Positions 1-9,501 of a DNA stretch of 27,119 bases are shown one piece after another. The translations under genes were made by a program, and so were the position numbers. The stretch is taken from positions 1 through 27,119 of the IMG/VR virus record IMGVR_UViG_3300006802_000441; one strand, 5' to 3'. How positions within the stretch are numbered: position 1 is the first letter of the stretch; each line of letters begins with the position of its first letter. A model generated the notes under the pieces. That model was given only the letters and a program-made list of their open reading frames with translations, ran no database searches and had not been told where the DNA came from. This DNA is from a virus.

Positions 1-541
1 TAAATATATCATTATCTCGTCTAAATCCCCCCGTACTACTAGAAATTCTAGGAGGTTTAGGAGGCGGTTGAATAGCTGCTAAAAATAAACTAGCAGCTAT
101 ACCTAATGCTAGTTGTCCAAAAGTAGTAACAGTAATAGTAGTTCCTGTTATAGTTGCAGCACCAATGCTCCCCGCAGAACTCCCCACAACAGATAAAGTA
201 GGGGTTAAAGCTATTCCGCCAGTATAAATTGTTAAAGCTACTATAGCTACCGCAGCTACTATCATACCAATTCTACCACTGCCTTTTATTAAAGGAACTA
301 ACTTAATTATCTTTCCTTTAGCAGGTAAAAATAAATTATCTAAAGACAATAATTTACCGTCAACTATTAAAGCTAATTCTGCATTATGATATAAATTTAT
401 TTGTTTGAAAAGTTTATATAATCCCTCAAATAAATCAATACTAGCTTTTACTAAATCGTAATAAGTATTAACATCTATAGATATTTTATCTATATTATTG
501 GTATATTTGTGTAAACTTTTATGAAAGTGTATTGTTCTCAT
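1..541 (-). CDS. Tail tip assembly protein, lambda gpI-like (3' end cut by window)
   Basis: About 180 codons are visible from the ATG at 541, with no stop before the window edge, so the C-terminus is missing. The first ~100 residues are a small polar domain. A glycine/alanine-rich hydrophobic stretch follows (IGMIVAAVAIVALTIYTGG, then an AIAA-type segment) and then a proline-rich piece (IQPPPKPPRISSS). A small N-terminal domain followed by a hydrophobic hairpin is the layout of lambda tail assembly protein I. Position supports this: it is directly downstream of the K-like JAB gene (23-base overlap), as I follows K in lambda. In lambda, I acts with K and L in tail-tip assembly before J is added, so a J-like host-specificity gene is expected just left of the window. 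The assignment rests on layout and synteny, not on a clear motif. Confidence 0.7.
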   Translation of the reverse strand, partial: MRTIHFHKSLHKYTNNIDKISIDVNTYYDLVKASIDLFEGLYKLFKQINLYHNAELALIVDGKLLSLDNLFLPAKGKIIKLVPLIKGSGRIGMIVAAVAIVALTIYTGGIALTPTLSVVGSSAGSIGAATITGTTITVTTFGQLALGIAASLFLAAIQPPPKPPRISSSTGGFRRDNDIF

Positions 542-908
542 TTAAATGTTTTACTTCAAAAGGTTCATAAATTATAGTATCTATAGTTTTGTGTCTCCAA
601 TAGATAAAATACTTTGTACCAAATCCTACTAAAAATTTGTATTCATCAAATACTGTAGAAGGGGAATCTTCATCACTAGGTATTGGATTCTCATCACCTG
701 GATGACTATGTACTATACCCCAAATATCGTCTTCATAAGTATATAAAGCTACAGGATCTAATATAAAGCTGTTTTTAGGATCACTTGAAACATTATCACA
801 TTTTATATATTTAAATTCTTTTGTAATAATACCACAACTTTCTAACGGATAGCTAGATTGAGCATGTAATCCCATATCTTTCATTAACTGTTCATAAATT
901 CTTTGCAT
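519..908 (-). CDS. JAB/MPN metallopeptidase domain protein (N-terminal half of lambda gpK)
   Basis: A 129-residue protein with the JAMM zinc-peptidase signature: Glu23 (YPLESCG), then HSHP with His67 and His69, then Ser78 and Asp81. Between His69 and Ser78 there are eight residues, one more than the usual seven, so geometry may differ slightly. Lambda gpK joins a JAB domain to an NlpC/P60 domain in one chain; here the two halves are separate adjacent genes (this one and 884-1336). JAB domains of tail-tip proteins are thought to process virion or cell-wall substrates; the substrate is not known. It overlaps both neighbours slightly, consistent with coupled translation in the tail operon. Confidence 0.85.
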   Translation of the reverse strand: MQRIYEQLMKDMGLHAQSSYPLESCGIITKEFKYIKCDNVSSDPKNSFILDPVALYTYEDDIWGIVHSHPGDENPIPSDEDSPSTVFDEYKFLVGFGTKYFIYWRHKTIDTIIYEPFEVKHLNENNTLS

Positions 909-1336
909 CTAAAACACATATTAGTATATTGTTTATATGAATTACCATATGTAGCAATATAACTAGTTTTCCCTTCTAAAATCATTAACATTTTGTTTTG
1001 CCCTAAATATAAAGCACAGTGGTTAGGTACGTTACTAGCTCCTATAGTCATAATAATTACATCATATTCTTTCAGTTTATTCTTATCTACACTAACCCAT
1101 CCATTTGCTTCGTCTTTAAAGTTATTTAATGGATTAAATTTATGACTATCTGCTTTATTATACCAATTTCCTTCTAAATTACAAAAAGTTTTTGTAGTAT
1201 AATCTCTTGTAACGCCTGTTTCTTCTTTTATTATATGTAAGGCTAAATTAACACAATCTATACCTTTAATAATATCATTACCCAGATGTTCATATGGCAG
1301 CCCACAGTATTTTTTATACTTTTCTATAACATCCAT
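884..1336 (-). CDS. NlpC/P60-family cysteine peptidase, tail-tip (C-terminal half of lambda gpK)
   Basis: A 150-residue protein with the NlpC/P60 pattern: Cys28 in GIDCVNLALHI, then His106 in PNHCALYLG, with the usual hydrophobic strands between them. Such domains cut peptide bonds in the cell-wall stem peptide, and in tails they are thought to open peptidoglycan at the injection site. I chose the ATG at 1336 rather than the one at 1360 because GGAAAGG sits just upstream at a normal distance. It overlaps the JAB gene downstream by 25 bases and the second NlpC-like gene upstream by 23. Together with the JAB gene it equals a split lambda K. Confidence 0.85.
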   Translation of the reverse strand: MDVIEKYKKYCGLPYEHLGNDIIKGIDCVNLALHIIKEETGVTRDYTTKTFCNLEGNWYNKADSHKFNPLNNFKDEANGWVSVDKNKLKEYDVIIMTIGASNVPNHCALYLGQNKMLMILEGKTSYIATYGNSYKQYTNMCFRCKEFMNS

Positions 1337-1766
1337 AGATTCTACCTTTCCAATAATCATCTAATGTTTCTAATCTAGACTGAGAATCTTCTTGTAAATG
1401 AAAAAATTCTAATCCGGATATGTACATTCCAAAATGAACTATTCTACCTTTCTTATCTTTAAATAATATTATATCAAAACTTTCTAAATCAGGCAAATTT
1501 ATTTGTTTAAAGTATTCAGTTTCCTTAGATATTATTTGTGTAGTAAACTTTTTATGCCAAAATTTGGATACTTTTAAGTCAGTATCTAATCTATCTAAAG
1601 TATCTATTAAAGGCTTATTTAATTCATTTTTATATATTTTATTAATTATAGAAAAACAATTATTTGTATAATAATCGTGTTGTATTCCTAAATACTTTTT
1701 TATAATTTCTTTAGCTACCATTTCTTTAGGTAATCCCCATTCTTTTGTATAGTAATTAACAGTCAT
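1314..1766 (-). CDS. Second NlpC/P60-like protein, divergent
   Basis: A 150-residue protein of the same length as its downstream neighbour, with a matching residue layout: Cys37 in YYTNNCFSII, His111 in IVHFGMYISG, and a further His123. The C-terminal DYWKGRIYGCYRK resembles the closing strand of NlpC/P60 tail proteins. A cysteine helix followed by a histidine strand points to a papain-like NlpC/P60 fold, but similarity is weaker than in the neighbouring gene and activity is unproven. It starts exactly at the stop of the gpL-like gene (shared position 1766). Two such genes in a row could be a duplication or two different lytic specificities. Confidence 0.6.
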   Translation of the reverse strand: MTVNYYTKEWGLPKEMVAKEIIKKYLGIQHDYYTNNCFSIINKIYKNELNKPLIDTLDRLDTDLKVSKFWHKKFTTQIISKETEYFKQINLPDLESFDIILFKDKKGRIVHFGMYISGLEFFHLQEDSQSRLETLDDYWKGRIYGCYRKV

Positions 1767-3259
1767 TATCTTGGTATAGTTCTTCCTGTACCTGAAAAAG
1801 CTCCATAATGTCTAAGATTATTTCTCAAATCACATGCTTGTCTATTTTGAGCACATATATCATCTGCTTCATTAGCTACTGTCTGATTGTTGATATCAAA
1901 AAAACCGTTAGCAGTTTCAGTAGAACCAGGAATAGTGCCTGTTCCACTACTTGGATACTGACATTCATCTCCTTTGTAAATCCATTGACAAGTATTTTTA
2001 AAATACTTTCTTTTAGGTACTTGTAACTTAAAGAATTGTAGAAAGTTAGTTAAACTAAATACACCTACTTGTTCATTTAATGCTTGTAGATTGTCTATTT
2101 TAAATACGTCTTTAACAAAAGATTCAGAGTCAGCATTTTCATTAACAATGAATAGCTTATCTCCAACAGATACATTTTGTCCTGGATTATTATTATCTAA
2201 TATTACAAAATCTCCGACTACATCTAATACAGTAAAAGTTTGTGCATCAGCATTACTTTTTACAGAATCATTTACTCTATAAGGTAATCCGCTAGACACA
2301 TGAATACTATTACTAGTAATAGACTGTACTATTCCGTATTCAGGCCAAACATCTAAAAAGGTAGCAAAAGTAGATTTAATTTCTACAACTCCACCTAATA
2401 AATCTCTAGTATCTCCTTTAGTTTTTACCCAAGTATCTCCAAAACTAATTGTGTCAGCATAATTCCAGGCAACATTATTGCCACCTTTTTGATTAGCTAT
2501 TGTAGCATCATAATTAGCATGAGTAGGATTTGTTCTAGGATCAATACCATTCACAGTTTCTCCATTAACTATACCTGTTACGCTATTACTACTATTATTA
2601 CCTGATAAAAACGGATCTTCTACTAAAGTAGTTATTAAATTATCAAAGTTGGCTATACTAATACTAGTTTCTCCTACTTCACCTTCACTGGAAATATCTA
2701 TTCCACCACTATTTACAGGATAAGGAGTAAAATCTTTATTTTCAAACTGAATGGTATAACCAACATCACTAGCAAAATCTCCTCTGACTTCTGCAAATCT
2801 AAAAGGTATATTTTCTGGCCAAGCACTACCTAATCCTTCATTACTAGGATTATCTCCTTCAGTAGGAGGATAGAACTCTCCTGGATAGTATAAAGTATAT
2901 AATCTAACTAAAGGTTGTTGTATAAAGGCATTTTTTTCAGCAATATAATTACTAGGAGCTACACTTGTTATATTAGAAGATATTATTACTGATTCACTAT
3001 CGAATGAAGGAGATACATAAGGAGTTATATTAGTATTAGCACTTCCTCCTGTAGTAGTTATAAAAGTAGTATTTACAGATTCATTGTTACTAAATTTAAT
3101 ATGTGTATTAGTTAACTTAACTTTTACAGTATTATCTTCTGAATTTACATTAGCTATAATACCTTCAGCAGTAGTATCTACTCCTATAATATTATTTCCT
3201 TTTGAAAATCCGGTTATACTATCTAATGTTAAAATTATATCATAAGTTCTTGAAGTCAT
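1766..3259 (-). CDS. Minor tail protein L-like, with four-cysteine Fe-S motif
   Basis: A 497-residue tail-tip protein. The C-terminal domain carries four cysteines, Cys424-x8-Cys433 and Cys469-x6-Cys476. The x8 and x6 spacings match lambda gpL, whose four cysteines bind an iron-sulfur cluster. The region around Cys433 (KGDECQYP) and the GTGRTIPR end also fit the family. At 497 residues it is about twice the length of lambda gpL. The extra part is the N-terminal ~230 residues plus an insertion near residues 300-370 that looks like beta-rich modules. Gene order M-L-K-I supports the call. It starts at 3259, where the M-like gene stops. Confidence 0.85.
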   Translation of the reverse strand: MTSRTYDIILTLDSITGFSKGNNIIGVDTTAEGIIANVNSEDNTVKVKLTNTHIKFSNNESVNTTFITTTGGSANTNITPYVSPSFDSESVIISSNITSVAPSNYIAEKNAFIQQPLVRLYTLYYPGEFYPPTEGDNPSNEGLGSAWPENIPFRFAEVRGDFASDVGYTIQFENKDFTPYPVNSGGIDISSEGEVGETSISIANFDNLITTLVEDPFLSGNNSSNSVTGIVNGETVNGIDPRTNPTHANYDATIANQKGGNNVAWNYADTISFGDTWVKTKGDTRDLLGGVVEIKSTFATFLDVWPEYGIVQSITSNSIHVSSGLPYRVNDSVKSNADAQTFTVLDVVGDFVILDNNNPGQNVSVGDKLFIVNENADSESFVKDVFKIDNLQALNEQVGVFSLTNFLQFFKLQVPKRKYFKNTCQWIYKGDECQYPSSGTGTIPGSTETANGFFDINNQTVANEADDICAQNRQACDLRNNLRHYGAFSGTGRTIPR

Positions 3260-4206
3260 TATATAAAGCTTTCCTTTAGTCTTATAGTTACATCATAGTA
3301 GTTATCAATAAGGTTACTACTTCTAGTTCCTTTATGTTGAACATCTAAGTTTTCACCTTCAAATCTAACAGTAACATTACCTATACCATTAATATGATCT
3401 AAATCAAAGGTAAATTTCTCAAAGTTACCACTTCTAGCATCATAAAAACTTTGTAATGCTTGTTTTTCTATGCCTGTTATATTTGTATAAGTTAATTCAT
3501 AAGTTCTTTTTGGTCTTCTACTTCTAAGTCTATAGCTTTCATATCCTGCCTGGCTTTCGAAACTGACACTATCAAAAGATCTACCTTCAGAATATCCTAT
3601 GTCAGGTTTTCTATCTGCCATACTATCTTTTCTAGAAGTGTATCTACTAGTACCTGAAATTACTCTAATTTCTAAACTGCTAGGAGTATCTAATGCAGGC
3701 GATATATCTATACCTACAGTTCCTAAAGTAGCACTAGGCCATGTATAAGAGTCATTAGGCTGAACAGTACCATCTACTATAACAAAAATTTGTTCTTTAG
3801 CACTTGGTATAACGTCAACGGGAACTGCGAATGCAGTATCTACACCATTAATTATATAAGTATTACTATCTACAACCGTAGTACTAGTATTACTGTAATT
3901 AACAGTATAAAATTGATCTACAGATTGTATTTTCTTATATTCGCTAGGTATTGATAAGGATCTAAGAGTTAAGTTACTAGCGTCGGGAGCAGTTAAAAAA
4001 TTAACTGTCCCTCCACTATTACTTAATGTATAGGTAGTAGTTTCTTGAACTATACTATCTACTATGGCAAATACTTCTCCTACAGTGTTAACATAGACTC
4101 CTAAATTAAAGTCTGTGGTAGCTCCTGTATTAGTAAATTCTACACTATTTAAAGCAGAAAATACATTTTCTGCACTCCATGATGCGTCATTTGGATAAGT
4201 TGCCAT
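3259..4206 (-). CDS. Minor tail protein M / DUF2460-like with duplicated N-terminal beta module
   Basis: A 315-residue protein in two parts. Residues ~200-315 match the phage minor tail protein M / DUF2460 type, a conserved RTYELTY strand, LQSFYDARSGNFEKFTF, and a VRFEGENL strand near the end. Residues ~20-185 hold two copies of a beta module with the pattern FxIVDxxVQxxxxYT, ending in SLxIRxxS-like strands. This module resembles those found in tail-fibre and minor tail proteins. In lambda, M sits between the tape measure and L at the tail tip, exactly where this gene lies. It is four bases out of register with the tape-measure stop, so translation is probably coupled. Confidence 0.75.
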   Translation of the reverse strand: MATYPNDASWSAENVFSALNSVEFTNTGATTDFNLGVYVNTVGEVFAIVDSIVQETTTYTLSNSGGTVNFLTAPDASNLTLRSLSIPSEYKKIQSVDQFYTVNYSNTSTTVVDSNTYIINGVDTAFAVPVDVIPSAKEQIFVIVDGTVQPNDSYTWPSATLGTVGIDISPALDTPSSLEIRVISGTSRYTSRKDSMADRKPDIGYSEGRSFDSVSFESQAGYESYRLRSRRPKRTYELTYTNITGIEKQALQSFYDARSGNFEKFTFDLDHINGIGNVTVRFEGENLDVQHKGTRSSNLIDNYYDVTIRLKESFI

Positions 4207-7200
4207 TATTTTCTCATTCCTTGTATACTTTTTCTAATAGGACCATTGTTACGTAGATCAGTTGTAACAATATCTATTACTATTTGTTTACCGTTAAAGT
4301 CTACTTTAGGAGTACCTTCAGTAGTTTGAGGGGTTCCTTTATTAATTATATTAATTTGCGGAGTCATTCCTCCAGAACCATTTCCTCTGTTCATATCTCT
4401 TACATTGTTAATACCAAGTTGTTGAACCGCTCTTTTTCTTAGAACAAATTCTCCTGGCTCTAACATAGCAGGAACACTATCTCTTTTAGCTCCCCCACTA
4501 GCAAAATTTTCTACTAAACCTCCGCCAGCAAAAGCTTTAACAGAACCTCCACTTGAGAATAAAGCACTTAGAATACCGCTAGCAGCGTTAGAAAGATTTT
4601 CTACGATTAACTTTTGAGTAATATCTTCTATTAATTTAGTGATAATACCTCTAAATAAGTCCCTCATAGCGTCTCCAACAGTTTTAGTACCATCAATAAC
4701 TTCAGTAAAAATAGTATTAAAGAAATCATTAAAGGCACTAGTTAAGTTATCACTAACTAACTCACCTAAATCAGAAATTATATCTTTTTCTTTATTAAGA
4801 GCATCTACTCTTTCTCTATGAGTTTCTAACACTATTTGAGTTTCTGTTTCTAGACCTTCAATAGTATCTCTTAGAATTTCTTTTCTAGCTTTTTCAGAAG
4901 CATCTAAATTCTTTAACTCTTCTCTTAACTTATTTTTTTCGTTTAAGATAGCTTGTAATTTAGCGTCTCTTTCAGCTAATATAGATTGTTCTCTTAATCG
5001 TCTTAGTTCTTCTTCTGTATCTAATAATTGTTTTTGACCATTAATTTGCTCTTGTATATTTTCAGTTCTATTATTAGTATTATTAGTAGTTTGTTTTCTT
5101 CTAGCATCAAATACAGCATTACTAGCTCTTCTACTGGCTTCTACAGCATCTCTAGCTTCTTTACTAGACGCAGTAGCAGTACTTGATAAAGAAATAGGAG
5201 TTAATTTACTAGGATCTGTATTAGTAGATATAGCAAATGCCTTTGCTGCTTGATTAAATATGTCAGCTAAATCTGCAGGTAATTTTTGGAAAATTTCAGC
5301 TTCTTTGTCTAGTACATTTAATCTTTCAGTTATTAAATCAAATTCTGCATTTTTAGTAGCTTGATCATTAGCTATTTGCTGTAATTGTAGCTTTTCTTGA
5401 TCCATTAATAGATTCTTTTGACCTTCTAATTGACTAATAGTATTCTGAATTTGTTGTTTAGTTAGTTCAGATTCTTTATTTAAAATATTTAATCTATTAG
5501 TCTGCTCTTGATTTGCTAAGTTTTGTTGTACTACTTGAAGCTGTAGTTCTTTTTCTACTCTTAATTTCTGAGCTTCGATTATTTGTCTTTCTTTTTCAGA
5601 AGTTTCTTTAGCTAGATTCTCTCTTATTTGTAATATTTTTAATTCAGTTTTTAAAGAGGTATCTTCATCTCTAATAGCTCTATTTCTTAATTCTTCGTTA
5701 TTAGGACCAAAAAATCTACCGAAATCTCTAGCTCTATCTGCTCTTCTATCTCTAGCTATAGTAATATCTCCCTGTCCTCTTGCGGAAGTAAGGGCTCTAT
5801 TTCCAGATCTTTCAATACTAGATTTTTCTCTATTTAATCTAGCTATAGTAGCATCTAATATTAACAATTCTGCATTAGCTCTTTGTTCTGCTAGTTTAAC
5901 ACTTTGCTCTTGTATATTAATTTGCTCTTGCATAATAGATAATTTTTGTTGTTCTATCTGCATTGTATTAGAATTTCTAGTTTTCTGTAATTCTAAATCA
6001 GCTTGTTTTTGTTGTAAAGCAATTTGTAAATCTAAAATAAGTTTTTGTTGAGTTAAAGATCTTAATCTTTTTTCTTCTTGTTTTACTATTTTTTCAGATT
6101 CTAGTATTAATTTTACCATAAATCCTATACTAGCTTTTATAGCTGTATTAGCAGCAGTAGCTAAATCAAGTTGTTCTTTGTCTAATTTTTTACCTTTTCT
6201 TTGTAGTAATACAAGATCTTTACCTTTATCAATAGTTTCAGTTATTAAGTTAGCTCTATTTTTAGCTACTTCTAGTTCATTTTTAGCAAACTCTCCTTGT
6301 AAATTAGCTTTTCCGCTAATAAATAAAGTATCCATTAGTTTAATTTCTTTTCCAAGTTGAGTATTCAGATCTTTTTGAAATTTTTCTCTAAGAGAAATAG
6401 CGTTAACTTCTCTATTTATTATATCTAATCTACGTTTTAATACTGCTATAGTATCTACATTAGTTCCATTTTCAGATTTTAATGCTTCATTATATTGGTT
6501 TTGTGCATTAATTAATCTAAGACTTGCTGCTTCAGCATTTATATTACCGCTTTCAAGTTCTCCTATAAATTTCTGATATACAGCATCACTAGCTATTACG
6601 GAAGCTAAATAACTTTCTTGTCCTTTAGTTAATATTACTCCGTTTTCTCCTAATTCCCCTATTTTTTGACTGATACCATCTAAACTAACAAATACTTCAT
6701 TATTATCTAAAATATACTGTTTAGAAGCAGTAGTTAATTCTTGAATAGTAGTACCTGCTATTTTATTAACTTGTGCAAATGCAGGAGCTAAGAAGGTAGC
6801 TTCTTCATTTATTCTTCTGATAGCTTCAGCTAAGGCAATAGAGTCATTTGCTAACTCTTTCATAACTTTTTGTTTTAGCATCTCTCTAGCTTCATCTATA
6901 TTTAAAGATTCTCTAATAGTTTCTCCAGCTTGTTCAGGTACTTTCATACCTGAAGAAGTAAAAGCTTCTTTTTCTGCTGCAGATAATCTAATAGTAGATC
7001 TACTAATTACTTTTCCAAAATCTGAACTTTTAATAGCGTTAGAAATAGAATTAATTATAGATTTATTTACATCTTTAATTTCATCTTCAGAAAGCAAAGC
7101 TGTAGCACTAGCAAAACTACTACTAGTAGTAGCATTACCTATAGCTTCTAAAGTTCTATTTAAAGTCTTAGCTTCTGTTACTAATCTTTTAATAAAATCA

Positions 7201-8681
7201 AAAGCTTCTCCTAAAAGATCTACACCAAAAGCTTGGCCTATAACTTGAGATAAGGCAGTAATTATACCTACTATACCAAGAAATCTACTAGCTAAAATAC
7301 CTACTTGAGTAGCGAAAGCCGCAACATTAGTTGTTACTTTTTTGAAATTGTTAGCAAATCTAACAGTTCTAGTATTTATACCATCTAATTTAGGACCTGT
7401 TTCGTCAATTATTTTGCTTATATTTTGCTGTCTAATTTTAGCTACTTCTAATTGTTCAGCTATTCTTTTATTAGTTTTAGCTTTTTCTTTTAAAACAGGA
7501 ATTTGACTATCTAATAAAGCTTTTTCTTGTTTTAATATGCTTAATTGTTCTACAGCTTGAGCAGCGTCAAGATTACCAGATTGTAAAGCTTTAACAGCAT
7601 TGAAGGCTGCTCCACTACTACCTTTGGCTACTAATTTTCCTTTTCCTTTGGTAGCACTTTGAACAATATTACTTTCAGCTATATCCTCTAATATTTCTTT
7701 TGCATCAGTACCTTTTAATGTCATATTAGCAAAACTATTAGCAGTTAATTGTAGTTTAGCAGCTAAGGCACCTACACCGCTTGCTGCTAAACTAAACGCT
7801 TTAGCAAAAACGATTGAAGCTAATGCTCCAAACGCTAATAGAGCATTACCTATATCATCACTGAAAAAGTCTACAAAAGGCTTTAAAGCATCTGCTATTA
7901 ATGTACCAAAAAATGTACCAATATTTAATATAGTAGCAGAAAACTTTTCTAAGCTTTCTTGAGCATTACCAGTAGTGGTATCAATATTACCAAATTTTCT
8001 TTCACCTTCTGTAATAGCAGCATTAACGAAAGCTTGACGTCTTTCAAACTCTGTTAACGAAGTAACAGATCTATTTAAAGATTGAGCATATTTTTCTACC
8101 GCAGGATCAATTCTAGTAAAGATACCTAATTCGTCTAATAGTTCAGGTTCTAATTTAGAAGTACCTCTAATAACACGCTGTAAAGCATCAGTTAGATTTC
8201 TACCTAACGCTCTACTAGCTTTTAAGGATACACTAGTTAATCCTTCTATCTGAGTTTGATTAAACCCAGCAGATAAGGCAATGTTGATATTCTGAGCAGC
8301 TTCTGCCATAGTTAACTGACTTTTAGTTATCTGTTGTACTTTAGCAATGATAGCATCACCAGACTGACCAATAGCACCAGCTAACGCTCTAGTACCAGAA
8401 ATAATTTGTTCTGTTTGAGCAGCTTTTTGTAAAGCAGAGAATGCTTGTTGGACGGCGAAAATAGTAGCGGCAGCACCAGCGTATGCAGCAACAAGACCTC
8501 CAAGCCCATTTGACTGAGCTGAGAAGTGTCGTCCTGCACTAGCACTTGTTTGACCTAATCTTGTTTGTTGCTTATTTAAGTGTTCTGTTTCATCTCTAAT
8601 ACCTTTAATTTGGTCTCTAGCACGTTTAGCGCCTTCAACATTAAAAGCTAAGTTGATAACAGACTTAATTGCTCCCGCCAT
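4206..8681 (-). CDS. Tape measure protein
   Basis: At 1,491 residues this is by far the largest gene and sits directly after the tail chaperones. Very long Gln/Glu/Lys/Leu-rich coiled-coil stretches fill roughly residues 700-1350. Three hydrophobic segments lie near residues 60-80, 275-305 and 450-490. The C-terminal GGSVKAFAGGG and DSVPAMLEPGEFVLRKRAV block (about 1380-1425) is typical of tape measure proteins. The protein sets tail length and is ejected with DNA. With the usual ~0.15 nm per residue, the tail would be about 220 nm long (inference). The flexible long tail implied is that of a siphovirus. Confidence 0.95.
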   Translation of the reverse strand: MAGAIKSVINLAFNVEGAKRARDQIKGIRDETEHLNKQQTRLGQTSASAGRHFSAQSNGLGGLVAAYAGAAATIFAVQQAFSALQKAAQTEQIISGTRALAGAIGQSGDAIIAKVQQITKSQLTMAEAAQNINIALSAGFNQTQIEGLTSVSLKASRALGRNLTDALQRVIRGTSKLEPELLDELGIFTRIDPAVEKYAQSLNRSVTSLTEFERRQAFVNAAITEGERKFGNIDTTTGNAQESLEKFSATILNIGTFFGTLIADALKPFVDFFSDDIGNALLAFGALASIVFAKAFSLAASGVGALAAKLQLTANSFANMTLKGTDAKEILEDIAESNIVQSATKGKGKLVAKGSSGAAFNAVKALQSGNLDAAQAVEQLSILKQEKALLDSQIPVLKEKAKTNKRIAEQLEVAKIRQQNISKIIDETGPKLDGINTRTVRFANNFKKVTTNVAAFATQVGILASRFLGIVGIITALSQVIGQAFGVDLLGEAFDFIKRLVTEAKTLNRTLEAIGNATTSSSFASATALLSEDEIKDVNKSIINSISNAIKSSDFGKVISRSTIRLSAAEKEAFTSSGMKVPEQAGETIRESLNIDEAREMLKQKVMKELANDSIALAEAIRRINEEATFLAPAFAQVNKIAGTTIQELTTASKQYILDNNEVFVSLDGISQKIGELGENGVILTKGQESYLASVIASDAVYQKFIGELESGNINAEAASLRLINAQNQYNEALKSENGTNVDTIAVLKRRLDIINREVNAISLREKFQKDLNTQLGKEIKLMDTLFISGKANLQGEFAKNELEVAKNRANLITETIDKGKDLVLLQRKGKKLDKEQLDLATAANTAIKASIGFMVKLILESEKIVKQEEKRLRSLTQQKLILDLQIALQQKQADLELQKTRNSNTMQIEQQKLSIMQEQINIQEQSVKLAEQRANAELLILDATIARLNREKSSIERSGNRALTSARGQGDITIARDRRADRARDFGRFFGPNNEELRNRAIRDEDTSLKTELKILQIRENLAKETSEKERQIIEAQKLRVEKELQLQVVQQNLANQEQTNRLNILNKESELTKQQIQNTISQLEGQKNLLMDQEKLQLQQIANDQATKNAEFDLITERLNVLDKEAEIFQKLPADLADIFNQAAKAFAISTNTDPSKLTPISLSSTATASSKEARDAVEASRRASNAVFDARRKQTTNNTNNRTENIQEQINGQKQLLDTEEELRRLREQSILAERDAKLQAILNEKNKLREELKNLDASEKARKEILRDTIEGLETETQIVLETHRERVDALNKEKDIISDLGELVSDNLTSAFNDFFNTIFTEVIDGTKTVGDAMRDLFRGIITKLIEDITQKLIVENLSNAASGILSALFSSGGSVKAFAGGGLVENFASGGAKRDSVPAMLEPGEFVLRKRAVQQLGINNVRDMNRGNGSGGMTPQINIINKGTPQTTEGTPKVDFNGKQIVIDIVTTDLRNNGPIRKSIQGMRK

Positions 8682-8686
8682 TATTT

Positions 8687-9483
8687 TTATCTCCTATTTT
8701 CTGCCTTCTCTCTTTCTTTACTAACATGTTTACTGTATTCACTAACTATTAATAATAACAAATTAAATACTTTCTTATAGTCGTATATTTCTAATAATTC
8801 CATAAAAAAAGATAATTCAGAAAAATCTTTACCGTACCATCCTATAGCAGCTCCATCTAATTTATCTGGCAATACATTAAATAAGTTTAATGCTTGTTGA
8901 GATTCAATAGTTAAATTTTCATAATCAATAAATTTTTCTTTATCTCTTTCATATAATTCATTAACATCCCAACCCATTTGCTGATATAGTTCTATTTCTT
9001 GATCTAAGTCTATTTTCTTACCTCCAACAAATTCTTGTTGAAGATAAGTTTTTAGTTTTTTACTTCTTCCTCTTCTTTTTCTTCTTCAAAGGTTGATATA
9101 TCACCCATACAATCAGTAAGAAACTGATCAAATGTAGTACTATTTTGAAGTAAGTCCAAAGCATCTTCTTCAGAATATTTGATTTCTTGTTCTGGATTTT
9201 CATTACTAATATCTACAGGCATGAAATGTTTGAGATGCTTAAATTTTAATCCTCTCCAACCTTTAATAGCTGCTTCTGCATATAACTCAGTAAATTTATC
9301 ATTATCAATTTCTTCATCAAATTGTCTTGTGCTTCTATTTCTTTTTCTTACAATACAAGCATTTCTAATCTTTGTTAATTTTTCTCTATCTAAGTAGCGA
9401 AGAGTAACAAAAAATCCTGGAATTTCTGGATATTCTACCTCACTTAATCTTTCGCTTACTTTTACTTTACTAATAATTCCCAT
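8687..9483 (-). CDS. Tail assembly chaperone fusion (gpG-gpT type) made by -1 frameshift
   Basis: The upstream chaperone frame (9483 to 9052) and the downstream frame (open through to 8687) are joined by a -1 shift at the A AAA AAC heptamer at 9061-9055. After the shift the reading frame continues K-L-K-T-Y-L-Q-Q-E-F-V without a stop into the segment beginning MGWDVNELYERD and ends ~120 codons later. In lambda, the gpG-gpT fusion made by -1 frameshifting binds the tape measure and recruits tail tube protein. The position between major tail protein and tape measure is exactly right. The ATG at 8977 probably is not a real start: the frame is open upstream of it and continuous with the slip site. 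Confidence 0.85.
9017..9061 (-). promoter_or_regulatory. Programmed -1 frameshift signal: slippery heptamer plus stem-loop
   Basis: On the minus strand, A AAA AAC (9061-9055) is in the correct register: the zero-frame codons are GTA AAA AAC and then the stop TAA. Six bases downstream begins a 12-pair stem (9048-9037 with 9028-9017, two G-U pairs) closing an 8-base loop. Heptamer, 5-9 base spacer and stem are the standard parts of a bacterial or phage -1 frameshift site. Confidence 0.9.
9052..9483 (-). CDS. Tail assembly chaperone, unshifted product (gpG-like)
   Basis: A 143-residue protein ending in a strongly acidic tail (EEEKEEEEVKN). It includes a two-strand start with FFVTLRYLDREKL, and a central helix pair. 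It starts at ATG 9483 with AGAAAGG upstream. The last two codons before the stop, AAA AAC, form part of the frameshift heptamer, so most ribosomes would end here and a minority would make the longer G-T fusion. Function is assigned by position and by the frameshift architecture shared with lambda-like phages. Confidence 0.85.
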   Translation of the reverse strand: MGIISKVKVSERLSEVEYPEIPGFFVTLRYLDREKLTKIRNACIVRKRNRSTRQFDEEIDNDKFTELYAEAAIKGWRGLKFKHLKHFMPVDISNENPEQEIKYSEEDALDLLQNSTTFDQFLTDCMGDISTFEEEKEEEEVKN

Positions 9484-9501
9484 TCTTTTACCTTTCTATA
9501 T

